In this document: piece by piece, positions 24,169 through 36,669 of the stretch
Layout of the letters: every line of letters begins with the position of its first letter
Position numbering within the stretch: the first letter of the stretch is position 1
Source: Takakia lepidozioides
Lineage: Eukaryota > Streptophyta > Takakiopsida > Takakiales > Takakiaceae
Direction of reading: 5' to 3'
NCBI GenBank assembly: GCA_030704615.1
Contig: CM060733.1
Location: forward strand, 15,626,001-15,690,000
Length of the DNA stretch: 64,000 nt
The notes under the pieces: model-generated
What the model saw: only the letters and a program-made list of their open reading frames with translations
Database searches by the model: none
Told to the model about the DNA's origin: nothing
Position numbers and translations under genes: made by a program

Positions 24169-24900
24169 CTAACCCCACCATCTGACCTTGAATTCATCGC
24201 TTAAGGAAGGGATGCGAAACTCACCCCGAACAGCCACATTGGCTATTTTGGAGCATGCTGACATGCACTTGTTAAGCACCCCCACTTGAGTCTTGAATAA
24301 CGCAATGTCCAAAGCATGGTTTTTTGACCTCAGCTGCGGCGGAAATTTTCTTAGTGAGACCATGATGCGCTTTGCACTTGCCAGTTTGAACAACTTTCTG
24401 GAATATGTGCATCCCAATTACAGTTGGAGGAAAACTCAACGTTGACGTATGTGCAGAAAGGCAGGACTGGAATTGCTTGGCTTACCCACTGCCGCTTGAG
24501 ATCATCTCCTCCCTCTCCTCGGTCGTTGAATGCCACCACTGCACACTTACTAACGTTAGCCTCTAGCCCCGAAAGGTCAAAGTATCTCTTCGCGCAATCA
24601 ATCAACTCCTAGAGATTGGAAGGCGTCTCCCCTATGCCTGCGAAGTCAGCCGCAAACATAAGGGATGGTATGGTGGCATCCACCCTTAACCCAAATCCCT
24701 CACTTTCCACATCCTCGAGGAGTTGGTTAACCAAAACATTGAAGAGCAGAGGGGAGAGGGTGCATCCTCCAGCTACACCTTGGTCTATGTCAAAGAAGTT
24801 AGACTTATGTCCATTAACACCAACACAACTGGTGTGAGCATATAAGTTATGGACAACTCTCCACATCTTTCCCTTGATCCGAAATGAGCAGAGTCTGAGC
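24169..24900 (-). mobile_element. LINE family A reverse-transcriptase fragment, inactive
   Basis: Minus-strand RT pieces in two frames: KMWRVVHNLYAHTSCVG, FDIDQGVAGGCTLSPLLFNV, LMFAADFAGIGE, then YFDLSGLEANVSKCAVVAFN. The catalytic box expected as F/YADD reads FAAD, so a metal-binding Asp is missing. A frame break and stop occur near 24605-24615, and the piece continues degenerate to 24169. The VVAFNDRGEG to NCNWDAHI part matches the copy in the eIF2B alpha intron, showing the same family. Confidence 0.85.
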
Positions 24901-26730
24901 CATAGATCGTCTATATGCTCTCTTTCTCTCGTTCATCGTCGTTCGTATCGTTACGGCGCCAATTTCCGAGCTATGTATGTCAAATCCGCGCACTTGCATC
25001 ATATGCGCGGCAGGTATGTGGAATGGAGGGTTTGGGGATGTGCGAGCAAATGATGCTGAAAGATGTGAAGGCGGACAGGGTGAGAAAGGGGCAAAGAGGT
25101 CCATAGCCTCCACATGTTAGTTTCCCGTCAAATGCGTCAGTAAAGCGTATCCCTTTTGGTCATCCAAAACTCAAGTGTGTTCTCATTGTCGTTTTCCAAA
25201 GAGTGTCACAGTCCTTGTCTGTTACCTAACCTCAACAGTTCAAGTTTACTGGACGTTGAGGCAGATGCAGACCTTGCACAGCTTGCCAAGGATACTGCCA
25301 AGCGGAACTCGGACTTCCCAAACGAAAAATCCCTCACGCGAGATAATGCTGTCACTGCTGACTCTTAAGGTCCGCAGTATCCCTGACCCAGTCTTTCACG
25401 AGAGTCTTTGATGAGGAAACCAGTTTAGTTGGGTTGAAAGGTTTTTCTGCTGTCTGGTTCGCCTCAGAAGTCTAAATTGGTCAAGTATTGTGTGTGTGCA
25501 AATGGGTCACGTAGAGCCTTCTATAAGGAGTTTATGAAAGTGGTAGAAACATGCAGCAAATGTGGTTATGCAAGTGTTGGATGCAAAGGACCCCTTAGGT
25601 AGACGTTGTGTGGATGTGGAACACGTGGTGCATAAGGCACGCCCAACCAAGCGGATTATGCTCTCCTCAATAAGAGCGGTATACCATTTCACACCCATTT
25701 TCCCATTTCATGAATTCAAAGTATGGAATGTACAACTTGCCCTTTAGGCCGAAATCCTTGTAACGGGAATAAAATGAAGTAATAAGGGAACCTTGACACA
25801 GGTGAAGACATAAGACCCTACATACCTTGATTAATACGTCATAAGGCATATGCAACACAGTCTTACCATAGCCTTGACACTATGCAAAGACCTTCTTAAC
25901 CCTGACAGGTTTTAATCAAAAATTCTTCGTCTTTCATTTCCGGACAGTGCTTCCGCTCACTCTTGTATACATGCGGGTTTGAAGCATCGATGGTAGCTGC
26001 TACGGTCGAGTATCTGGCCACAATAATATTAGGCACACCTGAACGTTTTTTCTAACTTGTAGTGGACATAGGCAACGATCTTGTGAGTTGTGAGCCAACT
26101 ACAATCTGAATAACATCCGAATCCACTACAATAAGGGATTGTGTTTTACTGAAATGTCATCTGTTTAGGCATGCAGTTTTTCCCCCTGTGTGACCAACTC
26201 ACAATGTACACTGCCTTTTGTGATTATTTTAAGCTTGTATAGTTGGTTTTTGACATAAATAACCCATTCAGTTGATCTGATCACATGACTGTGTAGCATG
26301 AAGGCATCTATGTTGCCCAAATTAACCGTTGGGTAGTATTAAACCTACCTATATATGTGCATGGAACTCTAATGCCAAATACATATATTTCATTATCTTT
26401 TAAAGGGGGTAAGATGACACTTAATTAAAGTGTGTTGAAGGTGCAGCAAACAGATGTCAGGCCAGTAAGTTGAGCACCAGTGAAATGTTGTCTTACACCA
26501 TAACCCTGATGTATTATGGAATAAAAAAAAAAATTCCAGTGATACATTTCCAAATTCAGAGTGTGTAACTGTAACATCCATATATTCCATGTAGGAAATT
26601 TACGTCTTTCAGCCCATCTGTTGGACTGATTTTGATTTTACAGAAAGACACCAACTAATCATCAATCCACCACTCTGCTGCCAGGAAGAAGCAACCCCTA
26701 AACAACAATATGTGGAGCTGAAGTTGGAAA
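24901..26730. other. Intergenic, no gene recognised
   Basis: Short ORFs on both strands (25156-25411, 25507-25858) have no recognisable domain. AT content rises toward 26730. No RNA gene pattern seen. Confidence 0.35.
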
Positions 26731-28494
26731 TGCATATAACCTAATCTTATCTTAGTGTTGTTTCTCCATTTTCACTCCATTCCCTTTTATCATGTGATCT
26801 GCTGCACTGAGTATTTGTTACACATGGGAATGCATCATCACTATTTGTTTGCTGTTTAGCAAATTTGATGGCTTTCCTGGATGTTGTATACTGCCATACG
26901 ATCAAAAGATCCTTGGATTAAAAAAAAAATGAACTTACCATGCCACACGAGACTATCCCACAAGCCTATTATATATGCCGTCCTATAGTGCTATATATTT
27001 GGATTTGTCTTTTTAAGTTATATATCATAAAATTATAACTCTTCCTCTATAATAACTTATTCATTCAATTTACTCTTCATTATTTATTCTACCAAAGTAG
27101 TGTTATTTAGTAATACTCACTTGACAATATTGTATGGTTCAAGTACATACAAATCACAATGGCAGACAACCTCTCAACCTACCCCATCAATGAAATTGAG
27201 GCCGATGTTAATGTCGCATGAGGAGGCGACCTCAGACACATTGTCAACTTAGGTCAAGACAATGGAAGATGAATTTTACGCGGTGTACGAGCGCAATCCC
27301 CACCATATTCTCCAACTAAAAACAACCTGGAAACGGACTCCAAACCCATGAGCTTGTTACATCAGTTTATGGAACACCACTCATAACAGTGAAGAGGTTG
27401 CATTATTCATCGGTAACTGTCTTCATCCAAATTTGAGGGAAGCGGGTAATTACGGCCGATTTTCATATTTTCAGACATTTGAAACGTCCAAGATTACGGT
27501 TAATATTGAAGATATTAAATTTCTAGATGATTATCAACGAATGGTCAACATATTGACAGACAATCTGTCAGGATTTCGAGTGATGAATGGTAACTGAGTG
27601 CTGAATGGAGGAGAGAGATAGAACACTCGAAATCCTGACAGATTGTCTGCCAATATGTTGACCATTCGTTGACGTTATCTAGATAATCATCTAGAAATTT
27701 AATGTCTTTAATATTAACTGTAATCTAGATGTTTCAAATGTCCGAGAATACAAAAATCGGCTGTAATTACCTACTTCCCCCAAAGTTGGATAGAGGCAGT
27801 TACTGTTGAATAATGCAACATCTTCGGTGTTATGAATGGTGTTCCATAAGCTGATGTAACAAGCTCCCGGGTTTGGAGTCTGTTTCCAAGTTGTTTTTAG
27901 TTATAGAATTATGGTGGGGATTGTGCTCGTACGTCGCGTAAAATTCATCTTCCGTTGTCTTGACCTGAGTTGACAATGTATCTGAGGTCGTCTCCTCATG
28001 ATCGACACCCTCGTCGACATTCATATCGGCCTCAATTTCATTGATGGGGTAGGTTGAGAGGTTGTCTGCCATTGTGATTTGTATGTACTTGAACCATACA
28101 ATATTGTCAAGTGAGTATTACTAAATAACACTACTTTGGTAGAATAAATAATGAAGAGTAAATTGAATGAATAAGTTATTATAGAGGAAGAGTTATAATT
28201 TTATGATATATAACTTAAAAAGACAAATCCAAATATGTGGCGCTATAGGACGACATATATAATAGGCTTGTGGGATGGTCTTGTGTGGCATGGCAGTTCA
28301 TTTTTTTTTTAATCCAATGATGTATGGCGGTATACGACATCCAGGAAAGCATGACATCAAATTTGATAAACATTAGGCAAATAGTGATGATGCATTCCCA
28401 TGTGTAACAAATACTCAGTGCAGCAGATCACATGATAAAAGGGAATGGAGTGAAAATGGAGAAACAACACTAAGATATGATTAGGTTATATGCA
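26731..28494. repeat. Large inverted repeat (fold-back element), ~0.85-kb arms
   Basis: Left arm 26731-27581 and right arm 27625-28494 are reverse complements over almost their full length with scattered substitutions and small indels; the unpaired centre is 43 bases (27582-27624). Both arms carry the same small reading frame starting MADNLSTYPINEIEAD, pointing toward the centre from each side. The right-arm copy (27830-28072, minus) is open for 80 codons. The left-arm copy starts at 27159 and meets TGA at 27219 after a small deletion. No target-site duplication or known TIR is evident. A transcript through it would fold into a long hairpin. Confidence 0.9.
27830..28072 (-). CDS. Small unidentified ORF in the right arm of the inverted repeat
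   Basis: 80 codons, ATG start, acidic and Asn/Thr/His-rich (DEGVDHEETTSDTLSTQVK, NPHHNSITKNN). No domain recognised. It could be the N-terminal piece of a transposon protein captured in the fold-back element. The mirror copy on the left arm is broken, so purifying selection is doubtful. Confidence 0.3.
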   Translation of the reverse strand: MADNLSTYPINEIEADMNVDEGVDHEETTSDTLSTQVKTTEDEFYATYEHNPHHNSITKNNLETDSKPGSLLHQLMEHHS

Positions 28495-28832
28495 ACAAAA
28501 AATAGTTGACTTACCAATCTACTTTCTGGCCTTTTAATGTTGATAGTCGGATGCACTCAACTTGACTTAATGGCCTGTAGATAATAAGAAAGATGAAAAT
28601 GCCATATTAGTTTGTGGAAATGATCAGAAAAATTTAAAAAAATAACTCTAAGTAATTTAATGTATCCTCTACCTGTTGCAGACTAGCAAAGAAATTTCGA
28701 CACAGATGAATAAAGGCTCCCAACTGTTCACATATATAGCTGCACATGATAATTATGTTGCATTAGTTTTTCTTTCAGATATTCAATGGTTTATCTAGAT
28801 ACTTAAAATCTTACATAGTTACTTTTGGTAAG

Positions 28833-28982
28833 GCTGATCAAATAAAGATAAGATAAAGTTTCTTTAACACACATGCCATCGAGGGGGTCTGAAGGCACAT
28901 GTTGAAGGATTGAACCCAGGATCACCGAGGTTATGCATAGGCAAGGCACAAACACTGAACCACTGGGCTACCTGCTCAAGTG
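28833..28982 (-). mobile_element. tRNA-derived SINE
   Basis: On the minus strand a tRNA-like head holds an A box TAGCCCAGTGG (28960-28970) and a B box GGTTCAATCC (28908-28917) about 45 bases apart, as in Pol III internal promoters. A ~70-base unrelated body follows, ending in a pyrimidine-rich tail that reads ctttatcttatctttatttg. It lacks a foldable acceptor stem with CCA context, so a SINE fits better than a functional tRNA gene. Confidence 0.6.
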
Positions 28983-29983
28983 CTAATAGAACTAAAAAAG
29001 TAGAAGGCTTACAATTGTATTGTTGGGATTGTTGTCAATAGGAAATGCCTGAGTAGGAGCAGGCTGATATTGTGCACAAAACACACTCAAAATGATATTC
29101 CATTTTTTAACAAGGTAGTTGGAAAGAAGAAAATACAATTGAATGTTGACAACAGAAAATGCTTTTAAAAGGAAATCTGTAGGGTAGATGTTGTTGTAAT
29201 AGATATGTTCCAAAGATCTAGACTAGCATCAAAATCAAAGTATGCCTTGTTGTTTCTACTATCTAAACCCCTTCATTTTACATATTTATTGTCTTCAGTT
29301 TAGAAACGATGTATTTCTTCTCATGAAAGAGGAAAGGAAGAATGCAGGCATGCTCAAATGTAGAGAGTTATCCTCATGGTTATGTTTTAATACAACTGGG
29401 TTTTGAAAATTGTACCTGTCCAGTTATCTCATAGGGCTTTAGAAAGTGCACCGTTGTGGACAACCCAACTCTAAAAATCCTGAAAAAACCATGAGGCTTG
29501 AATTAATGTGTACGAAAGAGAGAAGTAATAGAACTCTCGTCTAAGTGCTTAATTTCATATAAACAATCACATGTGGCTACTTTACATGGTCGATATAGAA
29601 TCTCCCCATATGTCACTGACCCACATGGAATCAATACAGTTGATATATTAGTAGCATATTCGGTACATAAACTGAGCGTCCAATAGTCAACAAATTACAC
29701 ATTGCCATGGATAACATATATCGGAAACGTACCTTTGTATATGACGTAGAGTAGGTAGGGCAAAATAGGGAGTTGTTCTGGGGCTCAGCTTACTGGCCTA
29801 ATACAACAAACAATTTGATACCTCTGGATTTGAGCGAACATTGTAAAGAGAAGTATCATTGAAGACGCTATTATCTTATAATGAGAAGCGCCATTGCGAG
29901 GGCCATAACTATATGGAAAAGGCAAGGAAAATAACCTAGCATGACATACCATGGAGGCTAAGAAAGGAAACACTTAAGAGGAA
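28983..29983. other. AT-rich intergenic, no gene seen
   Basis: Short ORFs (28992-29213, 29785-29973) show no family pattern. No repeats recognised beyond the flanking elements. Confidence 0.35.
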
Positions 29984-31400
29984 CTAGAAACTACCCCTTT
30001 TACGCTTGGAAAGCTCGAAAGACAATTGAGCTTTAGATTTCCCTTTCCTAAAACTACACTTGTGCCTCCAGTTGAAATCAAATTCCTCGCCATCAGCCGG
30101 TGATTGCCACACACTAATGGAGCTCCCAGCATGCATGGAAGCTGTCATGCCAGATAATCGTTGATTCAGAAGTTCTGGTACACATGAAGTCACATTTTCC
30201 CCAGGAGTTGCCAAAATCAACAAATACCTACATTCGTCTTCTTTCTGCACTTATGGGAAAAGACGCCTCACTTAACATTCACCAAGCCTTTGTTGGAATA
30301 AGCAGCTCCATATTCAATGAATCTACAACTTCACTAAACAAAGATAGACACATTAAAAGTAACTCTAAGTTTGGAGATGCTTTTAAAGGAAAAAGTAAGT
30401 CCATTGTGGGACTACTTTGTATATAGAAAAAGTAGGTGTAAAAAGGCAAGTCTTTTATAGATTGCTTTTTAGTTCACCCAAGAGTAGTTGTTTTATGACA
30501 CTCTAGCTTGTGGTGGTTCTAAGGTTGGGTGGTAAGCTTCTATTCACAAAGCAATTTTACAGGTCCCAGGCTTATTTTTCTACAGCCTTTCGAGCTTGAG
30601 ACATGATGTCGGAGTGAACCCTATACATAACCGCTCTAAGACATAGCGCCGTACCCCATAAACCCAAGAGCATCTACTTTTCCAAACATTCCATAGGGTA
30701 TGAGCACATAAGGTGGCCCACACAGGACAAGCACTCCAAACAGTGCCCCTATATAAATTCAGAAACAAAGTTGAAGGGTGATAGGAGAAGTCTTGTATCC
30801 AGAGAACATAGAATTTGTCCACAGACCTCGATACAGGTGAGGCAAATACTGTCTAACAGGCAAATTTGTTTGATTGTCTCACTGGATTGCAAATGAAAAT
30901 AAGAGCAAGGAGGAGAGTTATCGGAAATGAAATTGGACACTGGGAGAATACGATTCATAAGCTTCCACAGGAAACCCCTTATTTTTGTCGATCTGTTTTT
31001 TCTCCAAACATCATTCCATATTACTTTCCAATCGTAAGAAAGATCAGCAATATGGCTCCATTTAGCTTTCCATTTGATGGTCAAGACCAACGGAGGCTAG
31101 AGTAAATGGTAACCAAGCTTCACAATGTAGTGACAAAAAATGGGTGATGTAGACATCCACTGCCCACACTGCTGCGTCAAATTGTATTATTGAATGGGAG
31201 GAGAGAGAACCAATGAAAAGGACCAGTCTGTGTATTGCAAATATCTAGCGGAGGAGCTGGATCTATTTTACTAGATTCCAAACAAAAAACCTTTATAGCA
31301 TATAGGGAGTTTTCATTAAAGAAGTCTCTTATAGGAAAGAACAAACTTCCCACACTATCCACAGCAAATCGCTAGACATGAATTGCACTATGAGAAGCAA
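29984..31400 (-). mobile_element. LINE family B fragment (zf-RVT region), frame-broken
   Basis: Minus-strand pieces in several frames align in order with the copy at 12951-13877: KVIWNDVWRKNRSTKIRGF (30749-31090), ACPVWATLCAHTLWNVWKSR (30580-30822), and the C-terminal FNWRHKCSFRKGKSKAQLSF plus KRKRGS (29984-30250). Several frameshifts and a lost zinc-knuckle region show it is inactive. A (T/A)-run at 31516-31531 lies upstream. The 5' limit is uncertain. Confidence 0.8.
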
Positions 31401-32637
31401 AGGCAGCATAGAAGGCAAAGACAGAGGATGTGAAGGATCCTCCCAGCCAACTACGAGTTGACTACGAGTCGCTCTTATGGGTGGGTGGTCGCTCCTAGGT
31501 GTTTCCCTTTGAGAAAAAAAAAAAAAAAACTCGGACAAGAATATGTACAAATGTTCAAAACTCGAGATTACAAAATCAGGGTTTGTTTATGCAACATCAC
31601 ATTATGGCAGCGCTCTCTGCTCACACCTATTTAGGGACGTAATTTGTTCATTCACACTCTATTATGACAAAAAAAACACCTGGAGGCAGAAATCATACTT
31701 GAGCTGCAACATTAGTGAACAAAGCATGGTGGTCAAAATGTTTCAGTTCACATCCTGACATCTCAATTCACATGTGACTGTGGAATACCTTCAACACCTG
31801 AAAGACGAGCATCCCCTCCCGCGCTCATAAACAATTGCTCGTAGAAGAATTGCGACTCTGCCCTTTGAACCTTCTGTGTAACCAGAGACACAGTCCTACC
31901 TTACTTTTGAGTTAGATTATTCCTAAAGCGCCCACCTCAAAATGTAGACTAACTTGCAATCAAACATAAGGCAGGGTAGAATACCTGACTGCTTAGGAGC
32001 TTGAGGGTTCATGTCATCAAGCAACTTGCTCCCTATCAAATACCCTGAATGCACTAAAGTCTCTCAACACCTGAAATCCAAGCTACATTCTTCCAGTATC
32101 TTTTGTGTTGGTTTTCCTCTTAATGAGGTACTGGGTTGTCTGGAATGTTCAAAACTGCAGTCATCCGATCTCTCATCTGTATGAGAACTCGCTCTCTTCA
32201 ATCCCTTAAGAGCTCTAGATTCGATATGTACAGGACCAATGCAGAGCGCCCCAACTTTTCCTCTAGCTGCTCACAAGTCTGAACAGGACTCTTTCCGCGA
32301 TGACGTACAGGTACCTGTACTTGAACAGGACTCTTTGGGACTAAGGGGACCAGTACTAGAGAAGTACCACTAGTGCTTCATATATCCATGCTGATTACAA
32401 TAACAGTAGATGGTTTTGCTAATCATGTAGCTAGTCAATTGTAATGCAAGGCATTATCTCTGCGTTGCAGCTAGAGGTGTTTATCATCATATCTTGAGGA
32501 TGGCACAACAAACCGGCGTCCCATTCTTGTTTTGTAGCTCTACTATTTAAAGACTGGATCCAGCAAGTAATCTAGAGGAACTATGACATCAGACATACTG
32601 AAGCCAATGTTGACGCAGAACACTCTATAATCTGTGT
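31401..32637. other. Intergenic, no gene recognised
   Basis: No open frame with a recognisable family. The last exon of the minus-strand gene at 33573-34514 might lie here or nearer, but I could not identify it. Confidence 0.3.
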
Positions 32638-32639
32638 CT

Positions 32640-33066
32640 ATCTCTCTAACAGAAGCAGAGAGGAAAGGGAGAGTGCAATTGCCCGTTGTGTGGGCAATCT
32701 GAAGACAGTATTCATTTTCTGATACACTGTCCGGGGTTCTCTCACCAAAGAGACGCTCTCTTCAAATCTATTAAGGGAATTGTGCCTGTACCCCTGTTTA
32801 CCAACTTTGAAAGTCTCGAGGCTGAGCCAAAAGCCCAGGCCCTCCTGAGGCCTAGTTTTTGGGCAAATCACACACAGCAGATTGATGCTTGTGTGAAGGG
32901 ATTTCTAGAGGATATCTGGAAAACCCGGATTAATTCTTTATATGGAGGTAAGTCTTACTACCAACGTCAGCCCCTGACAGAGGTAGGTTCTGTCCCTTTT
33001 GTTCCCGCTCAAACTGGGCGCGGGGTCAATGGCCACAAGGCTACGGCAAACAACGTCTTATGAGTA
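32640..33066 (+). mobile_element. LINE family A 3' end
   Basis: Open frame 32686-33063 starts in the zinc-knuckle region (MCGQSEDSIHFLIHCPGF) and continues with WANHTQQIDACVKGFLEDIW to the final GVNGHKATANNVL. It is the best-preserved copy of the 3' module also found at 6030-6385, 10401-10470, 34690-34950 and 44240-44321. 5'-truncated. Confidence 0.82.
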
Positions 33067-33572
33067 CAATCTCTAACTCTCTCAAACATTCATTCTGCCC
33101 AGACAGGGCGTGGTCTATTCTCACACATTCTCAAGTTGGTGTTTGTCCTGTGTGTCTCCATTTGCCTTTTCTGCTCCCAAATTAGTCTGCTCCTCTACTT
33201 CACAACTTTGGATAGTTCTGCAAGTCACCTCCTCTCTGCCTTTGATCCTGCATGCATATCACAACAGTCATGAGACGAGACAAGGTAGTTTCCTTGTAAG
33301 AACAAAACTTGAATGTCCTTTCTCTCCACTCCGACGCACTTAAATACTTGTATGACCAGTCCACAAATAATTTTGTTCCTAAAATTGTTAATCCATGAAA
33401 ATGTCAAGTGAATTGATCAGTGGGATCCAATATGATCTCATTTAAACGGGATCCAGTCATCCTCTACCCTGGTAACTCCTAACCATTACTTGCAAAAACA
33501 TAGGATATACTGTACAGCCAGAAAATTTGAACCCAAGAGCATGCAGAAAATAATGCAGCAAGAATAAATTAC

Positions 33573-34514
33573 CCGTTCAGGTGCACTGTGGGATGGAAGC
33601 ATGGAGTCCTTGCTGGATTCCAGGTTCCGACGTCGCCAACGAGGGGCGCTGCTATAGTACTTGATATGATCATTCTCCTTCATTGCCCCCATCAGCTCAC
33701 TCCTCTGCCTGGCACTTGCTGCCAACCTCTCCTTCCATATCCTTCCATCCTGCACTCCCAGGGATAACATACCGTCATTAGTATTTTTGAAATGAGGTCA
33801 TATCAACCATCCCTCAATTGAATGCCAATTGACTCTGAAGGCCTACATTGTCCCACAGCTGGATTTTGGCTTCAGCAACGAGCCGCCAGGCTAGTTTCTA
33901 GCTCCTCCCATTTTTCTGCTTCATCCTAACCAGCCCAGGATAGGTGGCCACAACATAGAGCTCCCCAGGTCACTTATAGACTGTTGAAATCTAACCCTAT
34001 AGTGACACGAGAGGGAGAACTCTCCTCTTCTACTCTTGTACAATGAAGATTTAAAATAGAACTGCAAGGAAGGAGGGTGTACATACATTCATGATGCATG
34101 GTTCTGGTGGGAGGCACCGAACAGGCTGGTCAACATCCGGGGGTTCCAAGGGGTGCTCTACTGGATGGAACTCTTCTGTGTGTTCTACACCATTTGACGC
34201 TGCTGTTGCTGGAAACCCCTCCTTTACCTTAGTTCCGAGCCCCTTCCCCTCCTGCAAGCATATCCAATCAAGCTGCTGGGTTGGTTCTCCATCTGACTCG
34301 CTGCATGTTCTTTCCTGCTTCTCTCTGTCTCATCCACTGACTTATCTAGCAGGTCACGTTATAAATGTTGTTCAAAGGCAATCGACCTGAAGCCCACCAC
34401 CGTTCTACTCTGAGCTTCTTCACTAGGGGGACTTGAAGACTGATCAAAAGGGCCTCCCCACGTTGAACTGTAGGCTGGAATTCCAGCTAAGAGTAGGTTG
34501 CTGACCTCCGTCAT
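33573..34514 (-). CDS. Conserved-looking plant protein of unknown function (3' exon missing)
   Basis: Three exons in phase 0. The first is 34514 down to about 34400, starting MTEVSNLLLAGIPAYSSTW with donor at ACG|GTGGTG. Then 34087-34251 (GVEHTEEFHPVEHPLEPP, RCLPPEPCIMN) and 33573-33749 (DGRIWKERLAASARQRSEL, MLPSHSAPER, donor GG|GTAATT). The pattern 'Pro/Glu-rich block, DGRIWKER, Arg-rich stretch, LPS.SAPE' resembles a small plant-specific family I cannot name with certainty. No catalytic motif is visible and the protein is probably largely disordered. The terminal exon downstream of 33573 was not found. Confidence 0.55.
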
Positions 34515-34689
34515 TCTGCAACTAGCCTGCCGTGAAAAAGACTACCATATGTATCTGTGTTTGTCATAGGAAGAAGTACAGCAAACACTTTCTTATGCAC
34601 TGCAGTAGGTGTTCTTATGAGTAAAAGGCCCTCCATGAAAGCATCAAAAAATCTGTCACTACACGTTTTTCACTTTAGTTCAATCTTGA

Positions 34690-34950
34690 AGCTCAGGACG
34701 ATGTCACATTCTGACACCTCTTGGGCCTAAATGAGTACCCTCAAATTGATGCTATCGTCAAGAGGTTTATTGAGGAAATCTGCCAATGTAAACTTTACTG
34801 ACGAGGGCGAGTCCACTACTGGAGTCAGTCTTCCCTGATAGCAAGGGGAAAATCTCTCCTTCCATCCCCCATCCTCACTCCCTCGCTTTTCTGGGTCCAG
34901 CAAACCGGGCATGGGGTGTATGGTCTAGAAGGCTCCGAAAAACAAATATC
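34690..34950 (+). mobile_element. Diverged LINE family A 3' end
   Basis: A degenerate copy of the shared LINE 3' module: the peptide-level trace IDAIVKRFIEEIC parallels IDACVKGFLEDIW of the copy at 32686, and the end caaaccgggcatggggt parallels its 3' end at 33010-33030. Stops interrupt the frame. Confidence 0.5.
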
Positions 34951-36669
34951 CGAGCATTTCACACTGCAGAGTGCCTGTATTCACCACCACATTTCACCAC
35001 AGGCAGATGTATCACATCCATACACACACCCACATGTTTTCTGATAGCAAGCGATTTGGACAGACCAAGAAGACAAACAGACCAAGAACGGTGGTGGATG
35101 GTATGCCGAGTTTCTTGAAATCTTCCCCAATCTGCCCACCATCCCTTGCACTTTTTACAGACGGATAATTTCTCCCTCTCGTCGATCCCCACCCCCCTCC
35201 GCTCCTTCCTTTCTTCACATCTTCCAGAAATGTACTGTTAGCTCACCAAGCAGATGACTGTCCGATGTGTTACTTGCAGGGAAATCCATTTCGGAACAGC
35301 TACCAATTTGGTCTGCAGGGATGGTGTAGGAGGGGGCACCTTGGCTCCAGCGGAATCCAGTCATTACAATAAACAACAAAGGTCATAATGTTTACCACTA
35401 CTTCGAATCTGACAGATCATGACTGTAGGGCACTCCAGAGAATCCTGAAGTGTGCATAATAGTAGTAGAAAAAACAGGGGAGGGGAATCTCTGAGTGGTG
35501 CTTGGGGTGGGCCCGATGTGACCTGACCATAGCTATGGGTCCTACCCACCCAGTCTTCGTTGCCCCTCCTCAAGGTAACTCTACTACAACCGCAAACTCG
35601 ATGCACTAGAAGTGCCAGAGGCAAGTAGACACTGAAAGATGGCAACGACAAAGACTAGATCGACGCGATCTAAAGATTTCCATTCTCGGACACGAGGCTA
35701 CCCTCCAAGCCGCCACAAACTTGCGATGCTCGTACTTGAGACGAAGATTTGTGGGTTTAGGAGATCAAACACTGCACGCTCTCTGTGGAACCGAAAACTA
35801 TCCGCTCTGTGCCATAAACGGAGCCTGTGTGAACCCTAAACTATCCCCCCCGCTTCTCTCTCGGAGAGACGAGTGTGTGCAGCTACAATGCGGCAACTTC
35901 ATGGCCACCAGCCGACCGGCTCTCCCGCAGGTTTGAGAGCATTACATTTCTGAAGTTGCATGGACCAGAAAGTGGAAGGCTGTCCTTCATCGAGCTTTGT
36001 CGTTTACTTTTTGAGTTTCGATCCCTTCGATCATTCGGGCATGATTTGGTGTGTGAGTGTGAGGGTCATGTATTTGTGGATGGTGGCAATGCGTGTTGTT
36101 TTAGTCTGTAGAGTTGTTGATATTGAGCTCGCCAGTGGATGTAGAAAGCATTCAGAATCTGAATTCTTAGCTTGGCTTGGTGGTTTTGTGTACTTTGGGG
36201 GTGTTGTGAGGCATGGGATCGGAGATCATCCGTGTGTCACATTCAGGCCACTGTAACATGAAGACGTTAAATGCTGAAGATGCTAACTTCAATCTTCTCT
36301 CCAAATGGTTCTCTCTTCTCCATTTGTTGTAGTGAAGGATGTGTGGTTGCATTGCAGGTAATGATCCTCCTTTCATTCGGTAGGTAGAGTCCCCAACACA
36401 CTTACTATGTGTAACGTTGGCCATCCTCCATGACCCGCTTCAACGGTCGTCGGCACTCGCCTAGGTGTAATGGCTTCAAAGACAACTGCTTGGAGTGCCT
36501 GGTATGCAACCTATATCCCTCCTCTTGGCTTTGATGATCACAAGATTCAAATGAGCTTTTGGTTGGTCAAAGCAATGTGAAGAAAATAGCATTGCATTGT
36601 GACAGAATTCATATTCTTGTGTAGTTCTCATCTTGATCACGGTGCAGACGATTACTAACTATTCTTTTG
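34951..36669. other. Intergenic, no gene supported
   Basis: ORFs on both strands at 35364-36256 and 35639-35936 have no recognisable family or splice context. The stretch probably holds the promoter of the minus-strand gene at 33573-34514 and the upstream region of the PPR gene. Confidence 0.3.

Noticed and set aside
26731-28494. CRISPR array or bacterial-type island
   Set aside because: The repeat is a single two-armed palindrome without spacers, in a plant nuclear context.
28905-28980. Functional tRNA gene
   Set aside because: A and B boxes are present but no complete acceptor stem or clear anticodon arm can be folded; a SINE head fits better.
35364-36256. Overlapping ORFs on both strands
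   Set aside because: No domain, no consistent splice borders, typical of chance frames in GC-richer sequence.
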